A stretch of 34,425 nucleotides of DNA, taken from the NCBI GenBank assembly GCA_045660125.1, contig JAZRDG010000058.1:1-34425 (forward strand), in the 5' to 3' direction. Positions 23,551-31,344 of this stretch are shown one piece after another (position 1 is the stretch's first letter; each line of letters opens with the position of its first letter). A program made the translations under genes and the position numbers. The DNA comes from SVQP01 sp045660125. Its GTDB lineage: Bacteria > Bacillota > Clostridia > Oscillospirales > CAG-272. A model generated the notes under the pieces. The model did not search any database. It saw only the letters and a program-made list of their open reading frames with translations, and was not told the origin of the DNA.

Positions 23551-23879
23551 TCCCCCCACCACTCGGACACCACACTCATAAAAAGTTTTGGTCGAGCTTC
23601 TTCAAAAGGATAGTGGCGTGTGAATGTTGTGATACTTTCGAGTGTTTCTGACGCCACCCTGATGCTGGACTTCTGCGAAGTCCAACATCTAAAACTCAAC
23701 CTGCGGCGCCCTTGTCGCCTCCGCAGAGGCGAAATTCTTAAAACGCCGTTTTTGGTTCTTTTTGCGGCTCTTTGCCCAAAAAGAACGGAAAGAACCTCCT
23801 CACATAATATCCCATCGGACACGATTTTTCCTTTACTCAAACATTCACCCGACTTTTTAATCAACCGTCCAAGTAAAGC
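23551..23879. repeat. Non-coding stretch with several short hairpins
   Basis: No convincing gene was found in these 330 bases. Two clear hairpins stand out: GATGCTGGACTT/AAGTCCAACATC around CTGC (12 bp, one mismatch; about 23660-23687), and TCGCCTC/GAGGCGA around CGCA (about 23714-23731). Near 23752-23790, GGTTCTTTTTG and CAAAAAGAAC also face each other. The hairpins are spaced like the parts of a decayed repeat element. The stretch may serve as a terminator region for the yajC unit. Confidence 0.5.
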
Positions 23880-23911
23880 AAAAGGACTGCGTCATGCGAC
23901 GCAGTCCTTTT
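23880..23911. terminator. Terminator of the lipoprotein operon (bidirectional)
   Basis: A perfect 14-bp stem, AAAAGGACTGCGTC with GACGCAGTCCTTTT, encloses ATGC. It stands 5 bases after the stop of the last minus-strand gene. Confidence 0.9.
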
Positions 23912-23916
23912 GTAAT

Positions 23917-24714
23917 TTAATCAATGATCGGTTCTTCAACATCGGGAACTGCCGTTTCCTCGCTCGCCGTGGTGGTCGAGGAATCGCGGTTGATCACGAA
24001 CTCGAATAGCTGTTCAGTATACTCATAATCCTCGGGATAGCCTTTCATGTTGGCATAGCAGGTCACGTTGTAGCTACCTGCATCCAGCTCATACGTAGGA
24101 ATCACGATATCACAGTAGCTAAGATATGCCGTACCGTCAATCGTGATTTCTTGGTGCTGTCTGTTTATAAAGCTTTCATCCCAGATAATCTCTCCGCCAT
24201 TGATGGAATAGCCTAAAAGCACGTCCTTCTCGGGGCAGCGCCAGCATCCGCGCACGATCAGCTCGGAAATACTGCCGTCCACGTCGGCTTGGTAATTCCA
24301 CGTATCCTCTTGGCCGGGCTCATAGAAGCAGTCGATCACCTCTTGTCCGTTCAGCACTGCGACAAGGCAATAGATGCTGAATTTCTTTTCAGGAAAAGGC
24401 TCTCTTGGCTCGTCCAAATCACACGAGCCGCAATCACAACCGGTCTCCGGCTGGGTTGTCCAAGCTTCCGTCCAATGCTCAGTCCCGATCTCGTAAGGCG
24501 GCGTGGTCTCGATCTCTACAGGCGGCATAGGCTCAATATCAATGAGAATATCGGTCTCAATCGGAATGTATTCATCCGTGGGATAGACGTGTTCGCCTAT
24601 CGTAACATCCTTGAGGTCCCCAAACAACTCGGCAACAAGTCCGTTGCCCATATCGCATGCTACAAAACTGCAGCATAAACAGGCTATCAAAAAGAACAAT
24701 GCAATTCTTTTCAT
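23917..24714 (-). CDS. Lipoprotein with CDCG and CWRC motifs, short paralogue
   Basis: A 265-residue lipoprotein with lipobox SFVAC (Cys20) followed by D-x-GNGLVAEL. A Pro/Thr/Glu linker leads to ETGCDCGSCD (about 93-102), then a domain of about 130 residues with IVRGCWRCPEK, GYSINGGEI and a YCDIVIP strand. All these stretches recur in the same order in the product of the gene upstream (24726-25979), so the two arose by tandem duplication. The four clustered cysteines could bind metal or form disulphides outside the cell. GGAGG precedes the ATG; the gap to the upstream gene is 11 bases. Family not recognised. Confidence 0.8.
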   Translation of the reverse strand: MKRIALFFLIACLCCSFVACDMGNGLVAELFGDLKDVTIGEHVYPTDEYIPIETDILIDIEPMPPVEIETTPPYEIGTEHWTEAWTTQPETGCDCGSCDLDEPREPFPEKKFSIYCLVAVLNGQEVIDCFYEPGQEDTWNYQADVDGSISELIVRGCWRCPEKDVLLGYSINGGEIIWDESFINRQHQEITIDGTAYLSYCDIVIPTYELDAGSYNVTCYANMKGYPEDYEYTEQLFEFVINRDSSTTTASEETAVPDVEEPIID

Positions 24715-24725
24715 AGGTACCTCCT

Positions 24726-25979
24726 TTATTCCTGCGTTTCTTCCACAATCTCGGTTTCGTTCTCGGGCTGTGGCATCAAAACGTCGATTTGCTGCTCATA
24801 GATCACCGGAGCGTTCTCTCCTATCAGGGCATCAATCGGAACTACGCCGCTCAGATAAATCGTATCCCCGGTATTCCACAACGCCTCAACGGGTACGGTA
24901 AATTCGAACACGGTCATGCGCTTCTCGTATTTCATACCGATCAATGCAACGTCGGATGCATCGGGCGTGACAATGCTGATCGGTTCGCTGTGTATACCTG
25001 TATCTCCATACCAAGTCATCACTGTTAAGTAATAGGTCACATGCGGCATAACGTCATACGTAGCGTATCCTCGGAAACGAAGCTCTCCCTGTGTAAAGTC
25101 TTCAGCATTCAACATGCTCTCCCACTCCCGAAGCTTCTCTCCGAGATCCAATACGCCATTCCAGTCCTTCAGCTCCCCAAAGGTCATCAGCGGTGCAGAC
25201 TTCCCATTTGGTGTGTGCAGCGTTATCCCGAGAAATCCACACGTTTCCAGAGTCGGAAGCTCTGAAGATTCTGAAGTCGTGTCTTGACGGTTGACCACAA
25301 ATTCGATCATCTGCATGGTATATTCTCCCTGCTCATTGGTTGCGCGTGCATAGCAGGTCACGGTATGGCTTCCCGGTGCAAGCTCGGATACCGGGATCAC
25401 GATATCACAGTAGTTGAGCGCTGCAGTACCGTTGATCGTCCATTCGCCATGTGATCTTGTCACAAAGCTTTCATCGTACAGAATTTCACCGCCGTCGATT
25501 GAATAACCCAATATCGCCCCCTTTTCAGGGCAACGCCAGCACCCTCGCACGATCAGCGCGGAAATGCTGTCGTCCACGTCAGCCTGACCATTCCATTCGT
25601 GACTGTTCTCCGACGTAAAGTAGCGACCTACAATCTGCTCACCGTTGACCACGGCAACCAAGGTATAAATGCTGAATCTATGCGTTGGCCGAGGCTCGTC
25701 GGGTGCATCCGGGTCGCATTGACCGCAATCGCAGCCCGTCTCGGGCGGCTCGGTCGTGCTTACCTCGGTCGTCACGTAAGAATTTTGCGTGGTTTGGATT
25801 TCTACAGGCGGTATGGGGTCAATAGGCTCTTCGATACAATCCTCCGGCGGATAGAGGTGTTCATCCGCGCGATCGATCTTTCCCAGCAGCTCGGCAACCA
25901 GTCCGTTTCCAAGGTCACAGGAGGTAAAGACAGTCACGCAAAGTGCGGTCAAGAGTAAAATGGTGATCGTTTTTTTCAT
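24726..25979 (-). CDS. Lipoprotein with CDCG and CWRC motifs, long paralogue
   Basis: A 417-residue lipoprotein with lipobox VFTSC (Cys21), then CDLGNGLVAEL, a Thr-rich linker, ETGCDCGQCD, and a strand-rich domain with IVRGCWRCPEK and GYSIDGGEI. Residues from about 245 are an extra C-terminal domain absent from the shorter paralogue; it contains many strands (FRGYATYDVMPHVTYYLTV, FEFTVPVEALW) and ends in an acidic tail. AAGGAGG precedes the ATG, and the gene follows the glycosyltransferase by 42 bases. No known family comes to mind. Confidence 0.8.
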   Translation of the reverse strand: MKKTITILLLTALCVTVFTSCDLGNGLVAELLGKIDRADEHLYPPEDCIEEPIDPIPPVEIQTTQNSYVTTEVSTTEPPETGCDCGQCDPDAPDEPRPTHRFSIYTLVAVVNGEQIVGRYFTSENSHEWNGQADVDDSISALIVRGCWRCPEKGAILGYSIDGGEILYDESFVTRSHGEWTINGTAALNYCDIVIPVSELAPGSHTVTCYARATNEQGEYTMQMIEFVVNRQDTTSESSELPTLETCGFLGITLHTPNGKSAPLMTFGELKDWNGVLDLGEKLREWESMLNAEDFTQGELRFRGYATYDVMPHVTYYLTVMTWYGDTGIHSEPISIVTPDASDVALIGMKYEKRMTVFEFTVPVEALWNTGDTIYLSGVVPIDALIGENAPVIYEQQIDVLMPQPENETEIVEETQE

Positions 25980-26021
25980 GGTTTTTGCCTCCTTTTCTTT
26001 TTATAAATGATATGATTTTAT

Positions 26022-26735
26022 TTAGATCTTTGCCTTTTTGATCCTTCTCTTCATCTTGGAAAGGTCGCGCAGCATCTTGAGCGTGTCGCGCACCAGGTTG
26101 ACCGAGGATTCGCGGTGGTTGATGATCTTAACGGGGATTTCGTGAATAGTCATGCCGTACTTGACAGCCCACAGAATTGCCTCGAAGTCAAACGCAAAGC
26201 GATCGACCTCGCAACGCGTAAAGATCTTTTTGACCGCATCCTGCGTAAATGCCTTGCAGCCGCACTGGGAGTCGGAAAGCTTAAAGCCGCCTGCCAGGCA
26301 CAGCACCTTGATATAGGTCTTGCTTGCCAGCTTACGAATAGGGGTATAGCCCTCGTAACCGTCCTTGGACAGGTTACGCGAGCCGATGACCATATCTGCC
26401 TCGGGGTGTGCCAAGAAAGCATCGCGCACGCGACCGATGACATCGGTGCCGTAAGCCAGATCGGCGTCGGTGAACATGACGTAATCGCCCTTGGCAGCCA
26501 GCATTGCGGTGCGTACGGCATAGCCCTTGCCGCGGTTCTGCTCATAGCCTACCACGCGCACGCAAGGCAGGTGCAGTGCCTCTACCAGCTTGTCGCAGCC
26601 GTCCTTGGAGCCGTCGTTGGAGAAAATGATCTCGTAATCCTCAAAATTTGCCTGCATATACGCGGAAAGCTGACGCGCGGTATCCTCGATGATGCTCGAC
26701 TCGTTATACATGGGAATGCAAAGTGAAAATTTCAT
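26022..26735 (-). CDS. GT2 glycosyltransferase, polyprenyl-phosphate sugar synthase type
   Basis: A 237-residue family 2 glycosyltransferase (GT-A fold). IPMYNES (7-13), NDGSKDG (40-46) and DADLAYG (90-96, metal-binding DXD) are the nucleotide-sugar site; SQCGCKAF and RFAFDFEAI resemble dolichyl- or undecaprenyl-phosphate glucose/mannose synthases. Such enzymes load one sugar onto a polyprenyl phosphate at the inner membrane face for use outside. No C-terminal membrane helices are present, only a basic tail (KMKRRIKKAKI) that may bind lipids. The sugar cannot be predicted. Its operon also has uppP, which supplies the lipid carrier. Confidence 0.85.
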   Translation of the reverse strand: MKFSLCIPMYNESSIIEDTARQLSAYMQANFEDYEIIFSNDGSKDGCDKLVEALHLPCVRVVGYEQNRGKGYAVRTAMLAAKGDYVMFTDADLAYGTDVIGRVRDAFLAHPEADMVIGSRNLSKDGYEGYTPIRKLASKTYIKVLCLAGGFKLSDSQCGCKAFTQDAVKKIFTRCEVDRFAFDFEAILWAVKYGMTIHEIPVKIINHRESSVNLVRDTLKMLRDLSKMKRRIKKAKI

Positions 26736-26756
26736 AGTTTTATAATCCTTTTTTAT

Positions 26757-27578
26757 TTATTTTCTGTAGATGTAAAGCAGCATGTCCACCTCGGTGGTCA
26801 AACGCTCCAGCTGCGCAAGCTTTTGCTTATCCTGCTCGCTTGTGCGCCAATAGTAGGGCGTCATGGAAAACAGTGCCTCAATGTCATTCTGCCCTTCCAC
26901 CGTAATTTCAAAGCGCACGCTGCGTGTTTCGACAAGCTGCAGCGCGGTGGGCAGGTCTGCGCGCTCGGCATTTTCATAGGTGTTCTCGTACATGGCGCGC
27001 TTGAGCCCCATCAAGTGCTGCGGTCCTGCGCCCAAAAGGAACAGATATCCGCCATCCCCCAGCACGCGCGCGTATTCCTGCTCGGCACAAGGAGCGAACA
27101 CGTTGAGCACGCCATTCGCGCCCGCGTCACACACGGGCATGGTGTACACCGATGCGACGGCATAGGCGGCACGGTCAAGCCCCTGCGCCGATGCGTCCTT
27201 GGCTGCTCTTGCGCAGCCGAATTTGGAAAGGTCAACGCCCAGTATGCGATATCCCTGCGCGGCTATGCGGTTGGCATAATAGCCCTGTCCGCAGCCTGCG
27301 TCGATCAAGGTCGCCCCTGTGGGCAAATAATCTCTGACCGCCTGCTCCAAGGCAGCTGCGGCAGTGGCGTAATACCCCTTTTGCAAAAAGCTTGTCCGCG
27401 CGGCAATCGCCTGCTTGGAGTCTCCCCCGGGGGCGTGCCCTACGGCTAAATTGACGTACCCCTCGCGCGCTATGTCAAAGCGGTGCTTGCCGCCAAGGCA
27501 GCAAAGGCTTGTCCCCTCTGCGCGCACCCCGTTTTTGCACACGGGGCAGGTCAGTATATCGGTCAATGCACTTAACAT
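26757..27578 (-). CDS. rlmA: Zinc-binding methyltransferase, 23S rRNA (guanine-N1) RlmA family
   Basis: A 273-residue SAM-dependent methyltransferase. The N-terminal zinc finger has Cys11, Cys14, Cys26 or Cys27 and His32 (CPVC...CC...KHRFD), which is the mark of RlmA/RrmA enzymes that methylate a guanine of 23S rRNA helix 35. The following REGYVNL and PGGDSK stretches are also typical. The SAM pocket is LIDAGCGQGYYANRIA (about 91-106). Depending on type, the target is G745 or G748; the latter affects macrolide (tylosin) tolerance, but the sequence alone does not distinguish them. It overlaps the Toprim gene by 7 bases. Confidence 0.87.
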   Translation of the reverse strand: MLSALTDILTCPVCKNGVRAEGTSLCCLGGKHRFDIAREGYVNLAVGHAPGGDSKQAIAARTSFLQKGYYATAAAALEQAVRDYLPTGATLIDAGCGQGYYANRIAAQGYRILGVDLSKFGCARAAKDASAQGLDRAAYAVASVYTMPVCDAGANGVLNVFAPCAEQEYARVLGDGGYLFLLGAGPQHLMGLKRAMYENTYENAERADLPTALQLVETRSVRFEITVEGQNDIEALFSMTPYYWRTSEQDKQKLAQLERLTTEVDMLLYIYRK

Positions 27579-28180
27579 ATCGTTTCCTCTTTCTCTCTGC
27601 CCACAAGCGTCAGGTATTCCTCGTAGGAGAGCAGCATTCGCAGCGCGTCAAGCAATGCGTTTGCTGTCATATCCTCGGGCAAGCCACACGCGCGCGCAAT
27701 TTGTGCACGGCGGACTTTGCTGCCCTCTCCACCCGAAAGACCGTCTATAAAGAAATCGGTCTTGGAGAGCGGATTTTCGCCCCTACGCTGCGCCGCATCG
27801 CCCTGTGCGTACGGAGCAAGCAGATCGCGCAAAAGCTGCGCGTCCATGCCCTCCACGCCAAGTAAGCCTTGCGCACCGGGGGCTGTCTTACGGCTTTCCT
27901 TGCCCTTGATCTGCGGAATGTACAGCTGGATCAGCCGATCCTTGGGGATCATTCCCGAGATGTGCGAGCGAATGACCTTGCCGCCGCCGTCACTGTCGGT
28001 CAGCACAATGATCATGCTCTTCTCGGCAAGCTTGCGCAACAGCTGCGAAAGCTCCCGATTTTTGAACACCCCAAACCCTGCGGTGGGAATGATCTGCGCC
28101 TCGACGATCGAGGACAGCTTGATTTTATCATATTTTCCTTCCACGATGATGGGATACCCGATCACCAGCTTCTCAGACAT
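27572..28180 (-). CDS. Toprim-domain protein, RNase M5-like with DUF4093-type tail
   Basis: A 202-residue protein. The N-terminal Toprim domain shows IIVEGKYDKIKL (Glu14) and VLTDSDGGG (Asp62, Asp64), the metal-binding set of RNase M5, which matures 5S rRNA in Gram-positive bacteria. The C-terminal part (from about residue 110) has SKTDFFIDGLSGGEGSKVRR and does not look like the B. subtilis tail; such proteins in Clostridia carry a DUF4093 domain. RNase M5-like activity is possible but a different RNA target cannot be excluded. AAGGAG is at a normal distance before the ATG. It overlaps the rlmA start. Confidence 0.82.
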   Translation of the reverse strand: MSEKLVIGYPIIVEGKYDKIKLSSIVEAQIIPTAGFGVFKNRELSQLLRKLAEKSMIIVLTDSDGGGKVIRSHISGMIPKDRLIQLYIPQIKGKESRKTAPGAQGLLGVEGMDAQLLRDLLAPYAQGDAAQRRGENPLSKTDFFIDGLSGGEGSKVRRAQIARACGLPEDMTANALLDALRMLLSYEEYLTLVGREKEETIC

Positions 28181-28189
28181 ATAAACTCC

Positions 28190-29071
28190 TTAAAACATAA
28201 AGTAACACAGCACCGCAGCGCCAAGCAGAATGCGGTACACGCCAAAGGGCGCAAAGCCGCGGCGCGATACGAAATCGATCAAAAATCGAATAGACAGGCG
28301 CGAGGTCACGTAAGCGGCAGCACCCGAGACAAGCAGCACCGTCACCGCCTCTGCAGGCACATGCAAGCCGTTTTGCAGCATAAAATGCGCAAATCCCAGC
28401 ACCTTGATGCCGCAAGCGCCAAGCATGACGGGCACTGCCATGAAAAACGAAAGCTCAGCCGCCGTCTTGCGCGAAAGCCCCAGCAGCATGCCGCCCAAGA
28501 TGCACGATCCCGAGCGCGACGTGCCCGGCACCAGCGAGAGTACCTGGAAAAGCCCTACGCCAAAGCATTTTGCGTGCGAGAGCCGACAGATCTCATCGGT
28601 CTCCGTCCGCTCCCTGCCCTTGCGCATCCGCTCGACTACGATAAAAAGCACACCGTAAAGGATCAGCATGGCGGCAACGGTCGCACCGTTATATAAAAGT
28701 CCGTCCATATCCTTGCCGCAAAGCTTCTCGCATATAGCGTCAGCCGTCACGCCCGCAAGCCCTGCGGGAATGCAGCCCACGATCACGCGTGACCATAGAC
28801 ATAGCGATGCGCGGCAAGCCGCTCGGTCCTTGATTGGCGGAAACAACCGCCCCCAATACAGGGTCACAACTGCAAAAATCGCACCAAGCTGCACGGCAAC
28901 CAAAAACAGCTCCCTGAACTCGGACGCAAACTGCGGATGCACGCTTGTGCCCACGTGCAGCGTCAAAAACGAGTCAAGCAGGATCAAGTGTCCTGTGGAA
29001 CTGACGGGCAACCATTCGGTCACGCCCTCAATGATACCGTATAGCAGCGATTTGAGCAGTAAGATCCCCAT
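28190..29071 (-). CDS. uppP: Undecaprenyl-diphosphatase (BacA/UppP)
   Basis: UppP removes one phosphate from undecaprenyl diphosphate outside the membrane, so the lipid carrier can be used again in wall synthesis; extra copies give bacitracin tolerance. The 293-residue multi-pass protein has both catalytic segments: EGVTEWLPVSSTGH (15-28, with the Glu pair motif and a serine-rich loop) and VPGTSRSG (181-188, Arg186). Length and order are normal. It starts 8 bases after the U32 gene. A DUF368 translocase for the same lipid is encoded elsewhere in this window. Confidence 0.95.
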   Translation of the reverse strand: MGILLLKSLLYGIIEGVTEWLPVSSTGHLILLDSFLTLHVGTSVHPQFASEFRELFLVAVQLGAIFAVVTLYWGRLFPPIKDRAACRASLCLWSRVIVGCIPAGLAGVTADAICEKLCGKDMDGLLYNGATVAAMLILYGVLFIVVERMRKGRERTETDEICRLSHAKCFGVGLFQVLSLVPGTSRSGSCILGGMLLGLSRKTAAELSFFMAVPVMLGACGIKVLGFAHFMLQNGLHVPAEAVTVLLVSGAAAYVTSRLSIRFLIDFVSRRGFAPFGVYRILLGAAVLCYFMF

Positions 29072-29079
29072 TTATCTCC

Positions 29080-30381
29080 TTAGAGCGAATCAGGTCTGCG
29101 CTTGTCAAAGCCCTTGGGGCTGCCCGCGCGCATGATATCACCCTCGCGTATCTCAAAGGGCACGCGACACCAGAATGTCATGGAAGGGTGCGGTGCAGAC
29201 GGGATCGCTGCGCCGTCGGGCGAGTAAAGCTCACAAACCTCAAAGCCCACGCCGATCTTGCCGGGAGAGATGACCTCTGCTCCCTCGCCCACGCTGACCT
29301 TGTTGCGCTGCACAAAGCGGTAAAGCGTTCCCTGCTCGTTGTGCATGGGCACGCCCGCTGCCTCAATCGCACTTGCTTCCTCTTGATTATACGCGGTTGC
29401 GGTAGCAAAATATGCCTTTTCGCGCATATATCCGCATTCGCCAAGCAGCTGCGGATTGTTCATGGGGTCGTCAAGGTAGAAGCCGGTGCCGTAGGTGCGG
29501 TGCGAAACGCTTTCCAGCTCGGTCAGCCAGTCGGGGTTAAACGTGTAATTATCGGGATCAGCCGTGTAAGCATCCATTGCCATACGGTAGGCGTTGGTGA
29601 CCACGGCGGTATAATAAGCACTCTTCATTCTTCCCTCGATCTTGAAAGAATCAATGCCGCTGTTCATCAGCTGCGGAATGCACTCGATGGTGCACATATC
29701 CTTGGAGGACATAATAAACGTGCCGTGCTCGTTCTGCTCGATCGGGATAGGCATTTCGGGTCGCTTTTCCTCAACCAGCACGTAATTCCATCTGCAGGGC
29801 TGCGAGCAAGTGCCGCGGTTGCCGTCGCGACCGTTGAGCGCGTTGGCTAAGAGGCATCTGCCGCTGTACGACACGCACATAGAGCCGTGCACAAACGCCT
29901 CCAGCTCCACGTCCTCGGGGAGTGCTGCGCGAATGGCAGCAATATCCGAAAAGCTCAGCTCGCGCGCAAGCACCAAACGCTTAGCGCCCAAGGCTGCCCA
30001 TGCGCAAGCCGCTGCGGGGCTGACAATGCTTGCCTGCGTGGAGATGTGGATCTCCATATCGGGCAGAATTTCCTTGACCGTGGCAAGCACGCCCATATCG
30101 GCAACGATCATGGCGTCAATGCCAAAATCGCGGATCTCGTGTAAAAACTTGCGCAACAAGGGATATTCGTTGGTGCGCGGCATGGTGTTGACGGTCAGAT
30201 AAAGCTTTTTGCCGCGCGCGTGGGTGTATTCCACCGCCTCGCGAAGCTCGTCATTGGTAAAATTATCTGCGGCAGAACGCATACCAAACATCTGTCCTGC
30301 GCAATATACGGCGTCCGCGCCGTAAAGCAGCGCCGCCTTCAGTTTTTCAAAATTCCCCGCCGGGGATAAAAGCTCGGGCAT
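29080..30381 (-). CDS. Peptidase U32 family protein (TrhP/RlhA-like)
   Basis: A 433-residue U32 protein. The family signature EAFVHGSMCVSYSGRC is present (about 162-177), followed by GNRGTCSQPCRW with cysteines that may hold an iron-sulphur cluster, and SSKDMCTIE. Members of this group are needed for tRNA wobble uridine hydroxylation (TrhP) or 23S rRNA C2501 hydroxylation (RlhA), although the name peptidase persists. The short form with one domain resembles TrhP of Firmicutes. Its place next to rlmA and an RNase M5-like gene suits an RNA-modifying role. GAGAGG lies before the ATG. Confidence 0.88.
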   Translation of the reverse strand: MPELLSPAGNFEKLKAALLYGADAVYCAGQMFGMRSAADNFTNDELREAVEYTHARGKKLYLTVNTMPRTNEYPLLRKFLHEIRDFGIDAMIVADMGVLATVKEILPDMEIHISTQASIVSPAAACAWAALGAKRLVLARELSFSDIAAIRAALPEDVELEAFVHGSMCVSYSGRCLLANALNGRDGNRGTCSQPCRWNYVLVEEKRPEMPIPIEQNEHGTFIMSSKDMCTIECIPQLMNSGIDSFKIEGRMKSAYYTAVVTNAYRMAMDAYTADPDNYTFNPDWLTELESVSHRTYGTGFYLDDPMNNPQLLGECGYMREKAYFATATAYNQEEASAIEAAGVPMHNEQGTLYRFVQRNKVSVGEGAEVISPGKIGVGFEVCELYSPDGAAIPSAPHPSMTFWCRVPFEIREGDIMRAGSPKGFDKRRPDSL

Positions 30382-30444
30382 AATCTGTTTCCTCTCTACT
30401 TATATAGACGTCAAATTTTTAAAAATGTTCCCTGTTTTTGAAAA

Positions 30445-30903
30445 TTATTTTTGATCTTGCTCTTTTTCCTGCATTTTTTTATACTTTGCAGCATCGATTG
30501 CAGGGCGAATGACCTGCGAATACAATATCGCGCCTACAAGAACGCACAGCGTCAGGCAGGGCCAGATAATGTATCCCTCGGGGGTCAGGATCAGCACCAA
30601 GATAAAAGTCAAGAGCGACAGGCTGAACAGCGAGATCAGAAACGCCGTGACGCGGTTGCTCTTTTTTTGCTGCTTTGCGCGATATGCCTTGACCTCGTCG
30701 TTCTCAAGGCTGGCACCCGTTGCCGCCTGCTTTTCAATGCGCGCGATCTCCTTGGCGTACTGCTCGTAAAGCGCGTCCGCATCGCGATAGCCGTGGATCT
30801 TTTGGAGCAAGCTCAGCGAACGATAATACTCGTGCACCGCACAGGGCGCAGGCTCTGTTGCCTCGGTGTATATTTGCAATTTTTCGTCTTCTGTATAAGC
30901 CAT
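30445..30903 (-). CDS. Small membrane protein with coiled-coil N-terminus, unknown
   Basis: A 152-residue protein. The first 85 residues are charged and helical with a possible coiled coil (ALYEQYAKEIARIEKQ), followed by two membrane segments (about 84-106 and 111-132) and a charged helical tail. I do not recognise it. AAGGAG lies 6 bases before the ATG at 30903, and a good promoter precedes it; the longer open frame would start before this promoter's transcript. It is probably the first gene of the U32-uppP operon, with a gap of 63 bases to the next gene. Confidence 0.75.
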   Translation of the reverse strand: MAYTEDEKLQIYTEATEPAPCAVHEYYRSLSLLQKIHGYRDADALYEQYAKEIARIEKQAATGASLENDEVKAYRAKQQKKSNRVTAFLISLFSLSLLTFILVLILTPEGYIIWPCLTLCVLVGAILYSQVIRPAIDAAKYKKMQEKEQDQK

Positions 30904-30937
30904 TTTACTCTCCTTAAAAATAAGCACAGTTTTTTTC

Positions 30938-30966
30938 ATTATAACATATTCCAGGCAAAATCTCAA
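30938..30966 (-). promoter_or_regulatory. Promoter of the long minus-strand operon
   Basis: TTGAGA (30961-30966) and exact TATAAT (30938-30943) are 17 bases apart on the minus strand. Eight genes follow with gaps of 63 bases or less before the terminator at 23880, so one transcript may cover all of them (inference). Confidence 0.82.
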
Positions 30967-31078
30967 GAGGATTTTGCAAATATACTTTCAAAATAAGGAA
31001 AAATCTCACTCGTGTTTTGCGGCGAGAGCTTGCTCCCGTGGCTCTGATCAGGACGTTTTACAAATCTTGGCGGAGATA

Positions 31079-31107
31079 TTGATTTTTCTGCCGCTTGGTG
31101 ATATAAT
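31079..31107 (+). promoter_or_regulatory. Promoter upstream of the palindromic element
   Basis: TTGATT (31079-31084) and exact TATAAT (31102-31107) are 17 bases apart. The only gene downstream on this strand starts at 31345, so the leader would be about 230 bases and contain the whole palindromic element. The segment 30968-31078 upstream holds nothing else I recognise. Confidence 0.7.
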
Positions 31108-31118
31108 GGAGTCAATAA

Positions 31119-31256
31119 AAAGCCTTCCTCCGGGAGGAAGGTGGCACGCGAAGCGTGACGGAAGGAGCCCGCGTGCCTTTGGGTTTGTACTAATTCACCG
31201 TAACGCGCTCTCCCTCACCCGACTTCGTCGGGAGCTCCCTCCCGGAGGGAGCCTTG
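31119..31256. repeat. Palindromic element of about 140 bp
   Basis: The left half (AAGCCTTCCTCCGGGAGGAAGG, then CACGC-GAA-GCGTG, then GGAAGGAG) is mirrored on the right by CTCCCT, CCCGAC-TTC-GTCGGG and CTCCCTCCCGGAGGGAGCCTT. Each half is itself a chain of hairpins, and the two halves are imperfect complements. The wording and layout match a MITE-like repeat common in gut Clostridia (from memory). No gene is inside. Confidence 0.78.
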
Positions 31257-31344
31257 GAGTACGTGCAACCTAATGGTATAGGTGTCACGCTGCTTTTGTA
31301 CTGCAAAGGCAAAGCCAACGTAAGTTTTTTTAAAGGATTGTCGA

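Noticed and set aside
23620..24009. A 129-codon plus-strand frame over the hairpin stretch
   Set aside because: It runs through hairpins and a terminator into the antisense of a lipoprotein gene; no ribosome site or motif.
31141..31256. Possible CRISPR-like or riboswitch structure
   Set aside because: The hairpins are halves of one imperfect palindrome, without regular spacers and without any known riboswitch core.
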